NCBI GenBank assembly: GCA_002396485.1
Contig: DGXZ01000008.1
Coordinates: 1 to 15,659 of the forward strand
Source: Spartobacteria bacterium UBA5019
Lineage (GTDB): Bacteria; Verrucomicrobiota; Verrucomicrobiia; Chthoniobacterales; Terrimicrobiaceae
Direction: 5' to 3'
Length of the DNA stretch: 15,659 bases
Both the position numbers and the translations under genes were made by a program. Position 1 is the stretch's first letter, and the number at the start of each line of letters is the position of its first letter. The notes under the pieces were generated by a model. That model was not told the DNA's origin and made no database searches. It saw only the letters and a list, made by a program, of their open reading frames with translations. Below are positions 1 through 8,709 of the stretch, piece by piece.

Positions 1-80
1 CTTCTGAGCAATAGTTTTTGCGAATAAAATTCCAGGCATTTAAAGAAAAACAGCGATCTGCAATCAAAGGGCAGGTTTTG

Positions 81-176
81 AACCACAAATAGCACGAATT
101 TTCACGAATGGGGAGCGGCTTCGCCGGAGATGCTCTTTGTCGGTCTTATTCGTGTTTATTCGTGATATTCGTGGTT
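81..176. repeat. Intergenic palindromic repeat A (AACCACRAAT type)
   Basis: Two 29-base arms (81-109 and 148-176) are inverted copies of each other with 24 of 29 positions matching, counted by eye. The left arm reads AACCAC, then two CACGAAT units; the right arm is the reverse complement and ends in GTGGTT. The 38-base centre holds its own small hairpin, CGGC (116-119) with GCCG (123-126). The CAC triplets start at 84, 93 and 103, about one helical turn apart. The piece could fold as a cruciform or as an RNA hairpin. I recall very similar wording as dispersed intergenic repeats in many environmental bacterial genomes, but I cannot search here. Bases 1-80 to the left hold nothing I recognise. 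No protein gene is credible in 1-332. Confidence 0.8.
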
Positions 177-209
177 GAAATGTTCAACTTAAATCCGGTA
201 GTAGGAATG

Positions 210-332
210 AACCACGGATTTCACAGAAAGCACAGATTAAATCAGTTGCGTATCAAATATTGCTCCAACACAATTCACCCGCAGGGTGACTGCCCTGAAC
301 CCTGCTAGGCCTTGGTAATCTGTGTTTTTCTG
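210..332. repeat. Palindromic repeat B, left arm, centre and first half of right arm
   Basis: The left arm (210-239) reads AACCACGGATT, then CACAGAAA and CACAGATTA. The right arm starts at 316 (TAATCTGTG) and is cut after base 332 by the group II intron; it continues at 2292. With the intron removed the right arm is 31 bases and matches the left arm with three mismatches and one gap. The centre (240-315) contains a small hairpin, CAGGG (282-286) with CCCTG (293-297). The layout (AACCAC end, CAC triplets about 9-10 bases apart, GC hairpin in the centre) is the same as in repeat A, although the words differ (CACAGATT instead of CACGAAT). Confidence 0.8.
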
Positions 333-722
333 GTGCGCCAGCACCGCCAACCCAAACCAATAAACTGAAACGTGTTTATCATGCCAACTGAATATCCAGC
401 ATGTAGAGAAGCGGACAGGGACGGGAGCAATCCCGGCGTTGAAGCTCCGTGGATTGAACCTGCGAGCCGCAGCGCAAGCGAACCCGTTCCGGCCTCGTTA
501 CACAACTTGAGAGCGGCCAATCTGCCAGATGAGCCGAAGCCTGACACCCGTCGTGAAGAGATATTCACGAGCAATGGCGGGGCTCTCCGGGGTGAGAGGG
601 GGCAGCGCGCAGGGAAGGTTGGGTTGGGCAGGCTGGGAGACCCCTGCACTTGGCCACGTGAGAAGCGTGGCAAAACATCCGCCGAATCCATAAGACGGGT
701 GTCGAGGGCAGGGGAGTCGGAG

Positions 723-776
723 AGGCCCATAGTAGCGGAGAAGTCCCGATCAAGTCGGGATGGAGCGAAGGGGCCT
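723..776 (+). ncRNA. Group II intron domain III stem-loop
   Basis: AGGCCC (723-728) can pair with GGGCCT (771-776). Inside lies CCCATAGTAGCGG followed by a hairpin, TCCCGA (744-749) with TCGGGA (755-760). The CCATAGTA wording just before the maturase gene is familiar to me from domain III of bacterial group II introns, and the place, directly in front of domain IV, fits. The pairing was found by eye and not folded. It matters for gene calling: a TTG start at 776 would lie in this stem, which favours the ATG at 821 for the maturase. Confidence 0.55.
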
Positions 777-820
777 TGGCAGGAACGAAGCAGACTCAGA
801 AAGAACCGGGGCTGATTGGA

Positions 821-2161
821 ATGAGCGATCAACCTACGACAGGACAGGAAGCAGAGGAGCTGACCCTTCGGGAAGCGATGCTGCCGACGAAACTCCGGGA
901 ATGGAGAGCGAAGCTGAGTGCGAAAGCCAAACAGGAGAAGCGGTTTCGCTTCTACAGCCTTTACGGGCTGGTGAGTCACCCCGAGATGCTGGCAGAGGCA
1001 TGGGCGCAAGTCCGAGCCAATGGAGGCAGTGCGGGAGTCGATGGGATAACCATCGAGCAAATCGAGATGGAAGGCGAGGAAGCCTTCCTTGAAAAGTTGG
1101 CCCAAGAGCTTAGGGGGAAGACCTATCGCACCGGAGCGGTGCGGCGGGTCTACATCCCGAAAGCCAATGGGAAAATGAGACCTCTGGGCATCCCGAACAT
1201 CCGGGACCGGGTGGTTCAAGCGGCAGTGCTTCTGATCTTGGAACCGATTTTCGAGTCGGACTTCCTGGATTGCTCGCACGGGTTTCGGCCCGGGCGCAGT
1301 GCGCATGATGCGCTGGAAGTGATCCGCGAAAACCTCGCCAAAGGACGTTGCACGGTGATCGATGCGGACATGGAAGGCTACTTTGACAGCATCCCCCACG
1401 ACAAGCTGATGGCTTGCCTGCGGATGCGCGTGGTGGACGGAAGTGTTTTGCGACTGATCAAGCAATGGCTGGACGCCCCGGTTGAGGAACGGGATGAGAA
1501 CGGCAAAATCCGACGCAAGCGAAATAAACAAGGAACACCGCAAGGGGGTGTCATCTCGCCCTTGTTGGCGAACATCTACCTGCACTGGTTTGACCGGGTG
1601 TTTCATGGAAAAGACGGCCCGGCCCAATGGGCAAAGGCTGTCTTGGTGCGCTACGCGGACGATTTTGTCATCATGGCTCGCTATGCGGGCGCAGACCTCC
1701 AAAGGTTCGTGGATGAGAAGATCGAGGATTGGCTGGGGCTGAAAATCAACCGGGAAAAGACGCAAGTCATCGACCTGCGACAAGAGGGGCAAACCCTCGA
1801 CTTTCTGGGGTTCAGCTTCCGGTATGATAGCGATCTTCATGGGCGAGACCAACGCTACTGGAACATGCATCCTTCCAAGAAATCGCTGGCGCGAGAGCGC
1901 GAACGGTTGAGGGAGATGACCGGCAGCAACCAAAGTCACACGCCTCTGCCCGATTTGATCGGGCGACTCAACCGCCACCTCAAAGGATGGGCCAACTACT
2001 ACCGACCCGGATACAGTCGGTGTGCTTTTCGGGAAATCAACCGCTATGTACGCGAACGGCTGACGAGGCATCTTCGTCGGCGCAGTCAACGAGCATGGCG
2101 ACCACCGGAAGGCAAGTCGATCTACTCGCAATTGGAAAGAATGGGACTTATTTACCTGTGA
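821..2161 (+). CDS. ltrA: Group II intron reverse transcriptase/maturase, no endonuclease domain
   Basis: A 446-residue protein that binds the intron RNA, helps it fold and splice, and copies it into DNA at new sites. From the ATG at 821, the finger/palm motifs are in order: IPNIRDRVVQ near 124-133, HGFRPGRSAHDAL near 153-165, the first catalytic Asp in DADMEGYFD at 181-189, QGGVISPLLANIYL at 241-254, and the YADD active site at 278-281. The maturase (X) domain follows, with GWANYYR at 389-395. The protein ends 26 bases before domain V, so there is no room for an HNH endonuclease; such introns usually insert at replication forks or single-stranded DNA. The open frame extends upstream to a TTG at 776, but that codon lies in the domain III stem, so I prefer the ATG. 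No strong Shine-Dalgarno is visible. The frame is uninterrupted. Confidence 0.95.
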   Translation: MSDQPTTGQEAEELTLREAMLPTKLREWRAKLSAKAKQEKRFRFYSLYGLVSHPEMLAEAWAQVRANGGSAGVDGITIEQIEMEGEEAFLEKLAQELRGKTYRTGAVRRVYIPKANGKMRPLGIPNIRDRVVQAAVLLILEPIFESDFLDCSHGFRPGRSAHDALEVIRENLAKGRCTVIDADMEGYFDSIPHDKLMACLRMRVVDGSVLRLIKQWLDAPVEERDENGKIRRKRNKQGTPQGGVISPLLANIYLHWFDRVFHGKDGPAQWAKAVLVRYADDFVIMARYAGADLQRFVDEKIEDWLGLKINREKTQVIDLRQEGQTLDFLGFSFRYDSDLHGRDQRYWNMHPSKKSLARERERLREMTGSNQSHTPLPDLIGRLNRHLKGWANYYRPGYSRCAFREINRYVRERLTRHLRRRSQRAWRPPEGKSIYSQLERMGLIYL

Positions 2162-2185
2162 ATGCTTCGTGCAAGAACGTCCTGC

Positions 2186-2288
<103 letters not shown>

Positions 2289-2291
2289 TAC

Positions 2292-2305
2292 TGTAATCTG
2301 TGGTT
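2292..2305. repeat. Palindromic repeat B, second half of right arm (3' exon of the intron)
   Basis: The 14 bases TGTAATCTGTGGTT complete the right arm of repeat B. They follow directly on the intron's last base, 2291. No target-site duplication is seen, as expected for group II intron retrohoming. The stop codon of the sialate O-acetylesterase gene on the minus strand lies only 20 bases further on (2325-2327), so the intact repeat would sit at the 3' edge of the operon, where it could act as a hairpin in the transcript end. Confidence 0.8.
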
Positions 2306-2324
2306 CAAATGCTTTTTTCTAGAA

Positions 2325-3854
2325 TTATGGCTTGTCTAGGCCCTTGGCGGGGCTCTCCGTACTGTTACCTGGGATTTTGGCGCGGAATGGTGAGGCGGGA
2401 AGCATCTCGCTATTGAAAAGGTTGCAGTCTGGATTCCAATCCCAAGCATAGCGGGCCTGGAGGATTGTGGGAACTTGTGGAGACGCCAGACGAACGGTGT
2501 TCCGGCCGGTAATCGTCGCTTCGGCGGGAACGAAGACTTCATCAGCGCCGGCCACCTCGAACGTCCTGAGAGCGCCACCGCCCGCCCGCAGTCCCTTGCC
2601 AACGTGATTGAAATGTAGGCTCACTCCGGTCGCGTCCCGGGTGGAGTCCGTGTAGATTGGGCCGGTGGATTCGATCGCTTCCTTGTAAACGAGCGCACGA
2701 GCCAAGCGCGCGAGACGTTCCCCGACAGGTTGTTTATCGGTCGGATGGATGTTCATGCCGCCACTATCGATGGTGATGGCTAGCCCTGTGTTTGGAACCT
2801 CCTGGCTTACCTGCAGCTGGGCCTCCCGAAGCTGCTCCCAAGAGTGCCACGGGTCTTTCGGCTGGGCATATTTGGGAAGCTGCACGATCAAGAAAGGAAA
2901 AGCCCCTTGTTTCCAGTCCTCTCGCCAGCCGGTGATGAGTCCGCTGAGGAGATCCCGATAGTGTCCGACCGAGGGATCGGTATTGCCCTCGCCCTGATAC
3001 CAGAGCACGCCGCGTATCCCGTAAGGCTGAAGCGGGGCCACCATCGCGTGATACATTATGTATTTGTCCGCGAACCAGGGATCCTTGAGTGGCGCAGTCC
3101 AAAACTCGGTGCCAATATACGCGAGGGCCGGGTTTGTGTCGCGCATCACCTTGCTCACCCAGCATTCGCCCCAGGTGGAACCGATGCTGGTTTGAATCAG
3201 CCCAATGGGAACCTTGGTGGTGCGATGCAGTGCTTCCGCAAAATAGAATCCGACTGCCGACCAGTTTCCAGCGTTCTGCGGGGTGGTGGTGGCCCAGCTT
3301 GACTGCGCGGGCACATCCGCAGCTGGCTTGGCCCGGTAAGGCTCGAGATTCGGTTGCTGCTCGGTCCCGAACGGCCAGCTTTGGTTGAAGTAGCGGAGCC
3401 AGGGATACTTCGCCCGGGCCACGGCGGCGGAGTCCCGGCAATCGTCGATCCTCATGCCCATGTTCGATTGGCCGGAAAGCACCCAGACATCTCCTACCAG
3501 AACATTTGCAAATGTGACAGCAGCGCCACCCCCCGAAATCCTCATCGTGCGCCCGCTAGCGCTGGCGGGCATGGCATCGAGGCGCACCACCCACTTGCCA
3601 TCGGCATCGGCTTGGGTATTTTTTGTCTGGCCGAAAAAATTCACTTTGATCGATTGTCCCGTCTTTGCCCAACCCCAGACCGGGACTTCCGCCTCACGCT
3701 GCAGCACCATGTCGTTCCCAAAGATCCCAGCCACGCGAATAGTCTCCTTGGACCAAGTGTTGCCCACCATCAAGGTGGACAGGACAGCCAAGATCGCGAA
3801 CCGAAGGCTGGAGGCGCCTCGGCTGCTCCTGCTACTTGTGAATGCGCGATTCAC
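2325..3854 (-). CDS. Sialate O-acetylesterase-family SGNH esterase, secreted
   Basis: Probably removes acetyl groups from sugars outside the cytoplasm; proteins of this family act on sialic acids or, in plant and algal glycan loci, on acetylated polysaccharides. Counting from the GTG at 3854 (509 residues), a hydrophobic signal segment near 17-32 is followed by the typical small N-terminal beta-domain (NDMVLQR, VPVWGWA). The SGNH motif GQSNM gives the nucleophile Ser130; WYQGEGN is at 285-291; the C-terminal motif IDSGGMNIHP (near 362-371) supplies the likely His370, followed by GERLARLA. The frame is open further up to an ATG at 3908 inside the GH5 gene, but that start would put about 35 residues before the signal segment. 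The GTG, 10 bases after the GH5 stop, fits better, although no ribosome site is seen. It is the last gene of the operon; the substrate is unknown. Confidence 0.9.
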   Translation of the reverse strand: MNRAFTSSRSSRGASSLRFAILAVLSTLMVGNTWSKETIRVAGIFGNDMVLQREAEVPVWGWAKTGQSIKVNFFGQTKNTQADADGKWVVRLDAMPASASGRTMRISGGGAAVTFANVLVGDVWVLSGQSNMGMRIDDCRDSAAVARAKYPWLRYFNQSWPFGTEQQPNLEPYRAKPAADVPAQSSWATTTPQNAGNWSAVGFYFAEALHRTTKVPIGLIQTSIGSTWGECWVSKVMRDTNPALAYIGTEFWTAPLKDPWFADKYIMYHAMVAPLQPYGIRGVLWYQGEGNTDPSVGHYRDLLSGLITGWREDWKQGAFPFLIVQLPKYAQPKDPWHSWEQLREAQLQVSQEVPNTGLAITIDSGGMNIHPTDKQPVGERLARLARALVYKEAIESTGPIYTDSTRDATGVSLHFNHVGKGLRAGGGALRTFEVAGADEVFVPAEATITGRNTVRLASPQVPTILQARYAWDWNPDCNLFNSEMLPASPFRAKIPGNSTESPAKGLDKP

Positions 3855-3864
3855 ACTTGGACTA

Positions 3865-5085
3865 TCAGGGTTTTGCCGACAGGCGACCATTGGCCTCGAC
3901 GAGCGCATCCAGAATCCATGCGTATTCGTTATCCTGGCGGATCAGCCCCACTTCCTTCCGGTCTGGCGTGTAGTCGAATACCCAAAAGGCAGATAAATCC
4001 ACTTGCGTCTTGACCAGCGCGTCGATGATTTCCTGCACCTCGCGTCGGAATGTATCCATCGGCACCGGCTCTTTGGAGTCGTAGTGGTAGGAACAGAACT
4101 CGCCGACGAAGAGCGGGCTCTTGCTGAGGTTGGCGAAAGTCTTGTATTTCCGCAGGACCTTCTCGAGGCCCTCTACGCCGGCATAGCGCATCTTCTCGCC
4201 GGGTTTCGGATACAGGTGGACGGAGACGAGATTGTTGGGCGACGGATGCATCCATCGGAAAGCCTCCCTGGCTTCACTGTTGGAGTCTTCCGTCCAAGTA
4301 CCCTTTTTGGCGTTGTTCCAAGAACTCCAGCGTGGGGCGGAGTTACCGGTGGTGATGAAGCGGTACGGGTCGAGTTTGCGAACCTCCTCTGCAAACGCTT
4401 TTAAAGCTTTCTCGGCAATTTTATAAGTCATGCGATTGGCGGGAATGTTTTCCATTTTCCCCCCGCTGCCCGAGTATTTCTGGGGAGGAAACTCCGTCCA
4501 GTTGGGGAGGTCGCAGGAGAGGTTGAGCTCATTGGCAAACTCCCAGCCCCAGATCGCCGGGGATGAACGGTAGCGGGAAACCACTTCGGCGGTGTAGCTG
4601 GCCATGAACTTGCGAGTCTTGCTGTTCGGATCAGCCCAAGCGCTCAGGGTTTCATCGAACAAATCTGGAAAGGTTGCCGTTCTCCAGAAGAGGCTGGGGA
4701 TCAGACCGACTCCCGACTCCTCCGCCGTTCGCACGACCCGGTCCATCCGGCGGAACCATTCGTCCTTGTCTTGAAAATAGAGATTCCAGTTCGGGGGGCC
4801 ATATCCTCCCGCCCAGAAGCGGACAAAAGGGATTTTTTTCTGGCCGAGAAAACGGAGGCCTTCAAGGGTTCGCTCTTTATCCGGATGATCGAGGAGATCT
4901 TGAAACAGGTCGCAATAGTTGACCCCGAAGCCTCGGTAAGGCTGGTTGTCCCGCCAGAGTTGGTTGTCGCGAACGGTTAGTCCCAATGCGGTTCCCGTCT
5001 TGGGATCGGTCGATCGGATGTTTTCGGCGGCCTGCAGCGTGACAAGCGGAGTGAGCAGTAGGGAGAGGATGAGGATTTTTTTCAT
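3865..5085 (-). CDS. Secreted GH5-like glycoside hydrolase (cellulase/mannanase superfamily)
   Basis: A 406-residue retaining glycosidase with one TIM barrel, expected in the periplasm or outside the cell. MKKILILSLLLTPLVTLQA is a clear signal peptide. The acid/base motif is WEFANELN (181-188, Glu186), matching the NE signature of clan GH-A. VHLYPK at 289-294 fits the conserved His/Tyr strand, and FVGEFC (326-331) places the nucleophile at Glu329. GVNYCDLF near 54-61 and FWVFDYTP near 370 complete the barrel. The overall pattern resembles mannanase-type GH5 and related clan GH-A families, but the substrate cannot be fixed from sequence. The start ATG has an A-rich leader and no Shine-Dalgarno. 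The gene follows the GHL10-like gene after 48 bases and leads directly into the esterase, which suggests action on an acetylated polymer. Confidence 0.88.
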   Translation of the reverse strand: MKKILILSLLLTPLVTLQAAENIRSTDPKTGTALGLTVRDNQLWRDNQPYRGFGVNYCDLFQDLLDHPDKERTLEGLRFLGQKKIPFVRFWAGGYGPPNWNLYFQDKDEWFRRMDRVVRTAEESGVGLIPSLFWRTATFPDLFDETLSAWADPNSKTRKFMASYTAEVVSRYRSSPAIWGWEFANELNLSCDLPNWTEFPPQKYSGSGGKMENIPANRMTYKIAEKALKAFAEEVRKLDPYRFITTGNSAPRWSSWNNAKKGTWTEDSNSEAREAFRWMHPSPNNLVSVHLYPKPGEKMRYAGVEGLEKVLRKYKTFANLSKSPLFVGEFCSYHYDSKEPVPMDTFRREVQEIIDALVKTQVDLSAFWVFDYTPDRKEVGLIRQDNEYAWILDALVEANGRLSAKP

Positions 5086-5133
5086 TTTTTTTACTAGTTT
5101 GTTGCGTTATTTAGAGGACGATAAAGAATTTGT

Positions 5134-6894
5134 TCACTTCTCCGGACGGAATAAACGCAGTTCCAATGTAAAGATTTCACAAACGCTTTTTGCCTTGTCA
5201 AGATTGCGCACTTCGAATCTGTTTCGCCCGGGGAGGAGATCAGCCAACGGGACGGTGAAAAACTTCAGTTTGTCCGCCGACGGGTAGCCATTCGCGGTTG
5301 CTTTAACGGGTGGTGAAAACTCTGTATCTTCATATTCACAGGGCTCAAGAGGCTTCCCATTCAGGGAGGCGGCAAGATTCAAATCGGCAGAGCTTCCCAA
5401 GGTTTCCACGCGCAAGATCGCTCGGGAAAATTCCACCTTGGACGTGTCATCGGGAATCACCACATCCGCAGTGAACTCATCTTTCGGCCATTTGTTGGAT
5501 TCGGCCATCAGCCGCTCCTGAAAGGGAACCATCACGTAGGTCTTGGAGAGAGTCCTCAGATAATCTGTGTCGGTGATGCCTTTGAGTCCCCGGGCCGCTT
5601 CGGCCCGTTTGTCCAGCGGAATCGGGTAGTCAAAATTGAAAAAAGAAATCCCGTCTGCGCCCCGAGTAAGAAAGTTCAGCGCCGCCGCGCGATAGCTGTC
5701 CAGCGTGGTAAACCGGCATCTGTCAGCGTAGCTTGCGCCCTTTGGACCAGGCATGACTTGGGAATACGCTTCCAATTCCGCATACAATTTGGCCTTGGTG
5801 GTCTTCGCTTGGAATCCTTCGATATCCACATGCAGGCTTTCCAGATAGTAGGGCGACATATTGATCATATCCACAAGTCCCAGTTCATCCCAGCGCGCCA
5901 CATCCAGTCCCGCCCTGTCGCATTTCGCCAATGTTTCCGGAACCCGCACGCAGAGCTTCAGCGATTTGCCCCGCTCTTTTCCCAGCCGGTCCAGCATGAC
6001 CCGGATGCGTTGGATAAAACCGGTCATGACTTTTTTTCCTTCCTCCATTTCACGATTATAGAAAAAACGCGGTGCCCGTTGAAAATCCAGTTCCAGCCCG
6101 TCCACGTCATAGTTTGTACACAGCTCCTCGAAAATGGAGAAATACCAGTCCCGCACCGGCTCGAGCATGTAGTTGTGCATCCGCACGTTATCCTCGTCCG
6201 CTTTAAAGGTGACTGATATGTTCGAATCGCCAAGCCAGTATTCCGGGTGACTGCGCCAGAAGTCGGTATTGGTCGCATGGTCGAGATCCCGGATGTGATG
6301 CGCGTCGTTCATCCGGTAAGAGATGAAAAAGTCAATGCCGTTCTTCCGGCTGGCGTTGAGAGCCTCCTGCACCGGATCGCCGCCGGCATGAATGTATTTC
6401 ATGATGCGGTCGAAGCCCAGGTAGTTCCCCGGTTGTTCCATGGAGATTCCCCCCGTTGAGTTCTGACCCTCTCGATATTTTCTCCATCGAGGATCAATTT
6501 CCGACGGGTAAATATTGGTTCGCCAGGCTTGGGGGCAGAACATCACGGCGTCAACGTCTGTTCCCTTGAGCTTGTCAATGAACGCGCCGATGTATTCCGG
6601 ACCGGTTGTGCCGGGCACTTTGTCTTTCATGAATGTGCAAAAAATGAGGCCTTCGTAATTGAAGAGACATTTATAATTCGTGGACGCCGAGGTTTTGTGA
6701 AAGGGCTGCATCGCCGGCGGGCGCGGTTTCCGTTCTTCCTTCGACAGCCACGATTGGGTTTCTTCCGCGTGAACGTGCGGAGCGGCGAGCGTGGCCAGCG
6801 GCGCGAGTAACAGGGCGGTGAGCGCCGAGCGAAGGCAGACAGCCTGGCGAGCTGATTTCAAAATCATGCAGGCAATGGTGAGGGTGTGTTTCAA
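5134..6894 (-). CDS. Secreted GHL10-like (DUF187-type) TIM-barrel glycoside hydrolase
   Basis: A 586-residue exported protein of the loosely defined 'family 10 glycosylhydrolase-like' group. A long signal peptide ends near 38-43 (LLLAPLATLAA, then HVHA). The barrel covers about 75-435: FCPQAWRTNIYP (119-130), YRMNDAHH (193-200), and the strand motif YDVDGLELDFQR (262-273), whose Asp265, Glu268 and Asp270 are the best active-site candidates. A C-terminal beta-sandwich (about 475-586, with LNGKPLEPCEYED and GRNRFEVRNL) could bind carbohydrate. The start is a TTG at 6894, nine bases after the preceding stop. It gives MKH, the same first residues as the two genes upstream, so I kept it; an ATG at codon 10 (6867) is the alternative and gives a more ordinary signal peptide. 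I cannot name the substrate; experimental data for this family are sparse. Confidence 0.8.
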   Translation of the reverse strand: MKHTLTIACMILKSARQAVCLRSALTALLLAPLATLAAPHVHAEETQSWLSKEERKPRPPAMQPFHKTSASTNYKCLFNYEGLIFCTFMKDKVPGTTGPEYIGAFIDKLKGTDVDAVMFCPQAWRTNIYPSEIDPRWRKYREGQNSTGGISMEQPGNYLGFDRIMKYIHAGGDPVQEALNASRKNGIDFFISYRMNDAHHIRDLDHATNTDFWRSHPEYWLGDSNISVTFKADEDNVRMHNYMLEPVRDWYFSIFEELCTNYDVDGLELDFQRAPRFFYNREMEEGKKVMTGFIQRIRVMLDRLGKERGKSLKLCVRVPETLAKCDRAGLDVARWDELGLVDMINMSPYYLESLHVDIEGFQAKTTKAKLYAELEAYSQVMPGPKGASYADRCRFTTLDSYRAAALNFLTRGADGISFFNFDYPIPLDKRAEAARGLKGITDTDYLRTLSKTYVMVPFQERLMAESNKWPKDEFTADVVIPDDTSKVEFSRAILRVETLGSSADLNLAASLNGKPLEPCEYEDTEFSPPVKATANGYPSADKLKFFTVPLADLLPGRNRFEVRNLDKAKSVCEIFTLELRLFRPEK

Positions 6895-6903
6895 AGGATG
6901 TTT

Positions 6904-8610
6904 TTATTTGGTTTTGGCTGCCATTGCCGGACTGGGTGTCTGCTGATAAACGGCGAGTTTTTCGATGAGGGTTTCGCCGCGATCCACGAAGAGGCCGAGG
7001 CCGGGCTGGGTGCGGACGAATTCCTTTGGGAAGCCACCGTGGAGGATGAGTTCGCCGTCCACATAGAGCTGATAGCGGCTGCCACGGGCACAGAGGCGAA
7101 TGTGATAAGGGCGGTTGGGCTCGACCTTGAATTGGCGGCGATTCATGGGTGAGAACATGGTGAGCGAAGCGCCGAAGACGCAGGCGTCCTTGGCATCGAG
7201 CGCGAAGACGAAGTCACCTTTTGCAGACGGTGCGCTGCGGTCGGAACGTAGCACGATCCCGGCGGCGACGCCGCTTTTGAGGGTGACGGTGGCCTCCACT
7301 TCCATATCGGCGGCGCCAAAGCCAAGGTCGGCGACCTGCCAGCCGGTGCGGGACTTGCCGCGATACGAACCATCGGCAGCCAACTCCCATTTGCCGGCGG
7401 TGACGCCGCCCGTGTGATGCGTCAGCAGGTCTGCCGGCGCAGGCAGTTTCACGGGGAGTAAGGACTCGCCGCGCCATGCGTTCTGTCGTGCGCTCCACAT
7501 CAGCCGCAGTCGGCCCTCTGAAGAAACGTTGAGTTCCATCGGCGGCGAAAGCAACTGGCCTTCTTGGAAGAATGCGTAGCGCTTCCCCTCGAACTCCACG
7601 GTGCTCACGGTGTTGCCCGCCGTGAGATCGCCGCCCAGAATCGCATAGCCGGGAGCAGGCTCGTGATACGGTCCCTCGGGCTTGTCGGCCACGGCCACAA
7701 TAGTGCCGCGGACGACATTGGGATCGGAGAAGCCGCCGCGATTGCCGTGTCCGTGAGATGTCAGGCATGTCATCCACCATTTGCCGCCGAGCGGGAAGAC
7801 ATCTTGTGCCTCGACCTCGCCGTAGCGTTTCGGGTGAAAGGCAGGCGGCATCTGTTCCCAATGGAGGAGGTCCTTCGATCGCGCCACGGCGATACAGGCA
7901 GCCTCGGCCTCTTCCTCTGCGGGAACCGTGGCGGCGTAGAAGCCGATCCAGCCATCGCCCGCCGGGTCGCGCACGATCTTCATGTCGCGACAACCGACTT
8001 TGTTGCTGGGCTCCGGCTTGCCCTCATGCACATACCAGCGGGGATCGGGCGTGAGCACCGGGTTCTTGGGATACCGTTGCCAGTGGATCAGGTCGCTGCT
8101 GGTGGCCAGGCCGATGCGCTGAATCCCCCCGCCGCCATAGCTACTACGCGAAGCGTCACGCATACCGCGCATCGTGTAGAATAAATGGAAGACACCATCT
8201 TTGACAACCGTGCAGCCCGTCCAGGGGTTCATGTCCTCCATGCCACCCTTTTCGCCGGGGCCGACCGTGAGCGGCATCTCGGTCCAGTGGATCAAATCCT
8301 GCGTCACAGCGTGGCCGATGTGATCGGCCTCGGCGGCGGTCCGCTTTGATCCATTGGTGAGCCGCTGCAAATGGAACATATGCACTTGCCCCTCGTGTAC
8401 GACAAACCATGGGTCCCACATGGTCATGCCCTCGGGCTGGTAGCCGAACGCGACGCTCGGGGTGCCTCTCTTGGCCTGGGGTGTGGGGGATTCAGCACCG
8501 GTTTCCGGGGCTTGCGCGCGAAGCGCAGGAGCTGCGGCCAGCTGCGCGAGCAGCAGGGCGGTGAGGAGGAGTGCGAGGGTGGGTTTATGGTTGATCTGAG
8601 GGTGTTTCAT
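6904..8610 (-). CDS. Secreted GH32-like five-bladed propeller hydrolase with C-terminal beta-sandwich
   Basis: A 568-residue exported protein of clan GH-J type (GH32, with likeness to GH43). A signal peptide covers about 1-33. The propeller (about 52-350) shows the usual places for the three acidic residues: MTMWDPWFVV (Asp66, equivalent to the NDPN nucleophile), CRDMKIVRDP (Arg208-Asp209, equivalent to RDP), and EVEAQDVF (Glu265 or Glu267, equivalent to the EC motif). Repeated blade strands such as ATSSDLIHW and ARSKDLLHW are typical. A C-terminal concanavalin-like sandwich (about 405-555) contains YQLYVDGELILHGGFP. GH32 enzymes split fructans or sucrose, but the active-site wording departs from true invertases or levanases, so the substrate may be different. 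The 99 bases between this gene and the one before hold only an A-rich leader, with no Shine-Dalgarno or terminator that I can see. The start is ATG, giving MKH. Confidence 0.82.
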   Translation of the reverse strand: MKHPQINHKPTLALLLTALLLAQLAAAPALRAQAPETGAESPTPQAKRGTPSVAFGYQPEGMTMWDPWFVVHEGQVHMFHLQRLTNGSKRTAAEADHIGHAVTQDLIHWTEMPLTVGPGEKGGMEDMNPWTGCTVVKDGVFHLFYTMRGMRDASRSSYGGGGIQRIGLATSSDLIHWQRYPKNPVLTPDPRWYVHEGKPEPSNKVGCRDMKIVRDPAGDGWIGFYAATVPAEEEAEAACIAVARSKDLLHWEQMPPAFHPKRYGEVEAQDVFPLGGKWWMTCLTSHGHGNRGGFSDPNVVRGTIVAVADKPEGPYHEPAPGYAILGGDLTAGNTVSTVEFEGKRYAFFQEGQLLSPPMELNVSSEGRLRLMWSARQNAWRGESLLPVKLPAPADLLTHHTGGVTAGKWELAADGSYRGKSRTGWQVADLGFGAADMEVEATVTLKSGVAAGIVLRSDRSAPSAKGDFVFALDAKDACVFGASLTMFSPMNRRQFKVEPNRPYHIRLCARGSRYQLYVDGELILHGGFPKEFVRTQPGLGLFVDRGETLIEKLAVYQQTPSPAMAAKTK

Positions 8611-8709
8611 GGTAGCTTTTTTCTTTTTTACTACTAGGAATTTGGATTTTTTGCGGAAGGGTTTTCGGGCCGCTGGCGTTTTGGGGTCCTATGGGGTTGA
8701 GGTCGAGAT

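Noticed and set aside
108..308. Open frame of 66 codons at the left end
   Set aside because: It spans the two palindromic repeats and has no coding character.
81..332. CRISPR array
   Set aside because: The repeated words are inverted arms of two palindromes, not direct repeats with unique spacers, and no cas gene is present.
797..802. CAGAAA, an exact complement to the last six bases of the 5' exon (TTTCTG), as candidate EBS1
   Set aside because: It lies after the domain III stem, in domain IV next to the maturase start, whereas EBS1 belongs in domain I. Probably chance.
372..815. Open frame of 147 codons in the 5' part of the intron
   Set aside because: It lies in domains I-III of the intron RNA; the peptide has no domain and the region is explained by RNA structure.
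305..2131. A 608-codon open frame on the minus strand across almost the whole intron
   Set aside because: It is antisense to the maturase and to structured intron domains, has no recognisable domain, and arises from the base composition of the plus-strand gene.
3855..3908. ATG at 3908 as start of the esterase, overlapping the end of the GH5 gene
   Set aside because: It would place about 35 mostly polar residues before the hydrophobic signal segment; the GTG at 3854 just after the GH5 stop fits an exported protein better. Not excluded.
8611..8709. Possible promoter or terminator in the largest gap of the operon
   Set aside because: I see no convincing -35/-10 pair or stem followed by a T-run on the minus strand, only an A-rich leader before the ATG at 8610.
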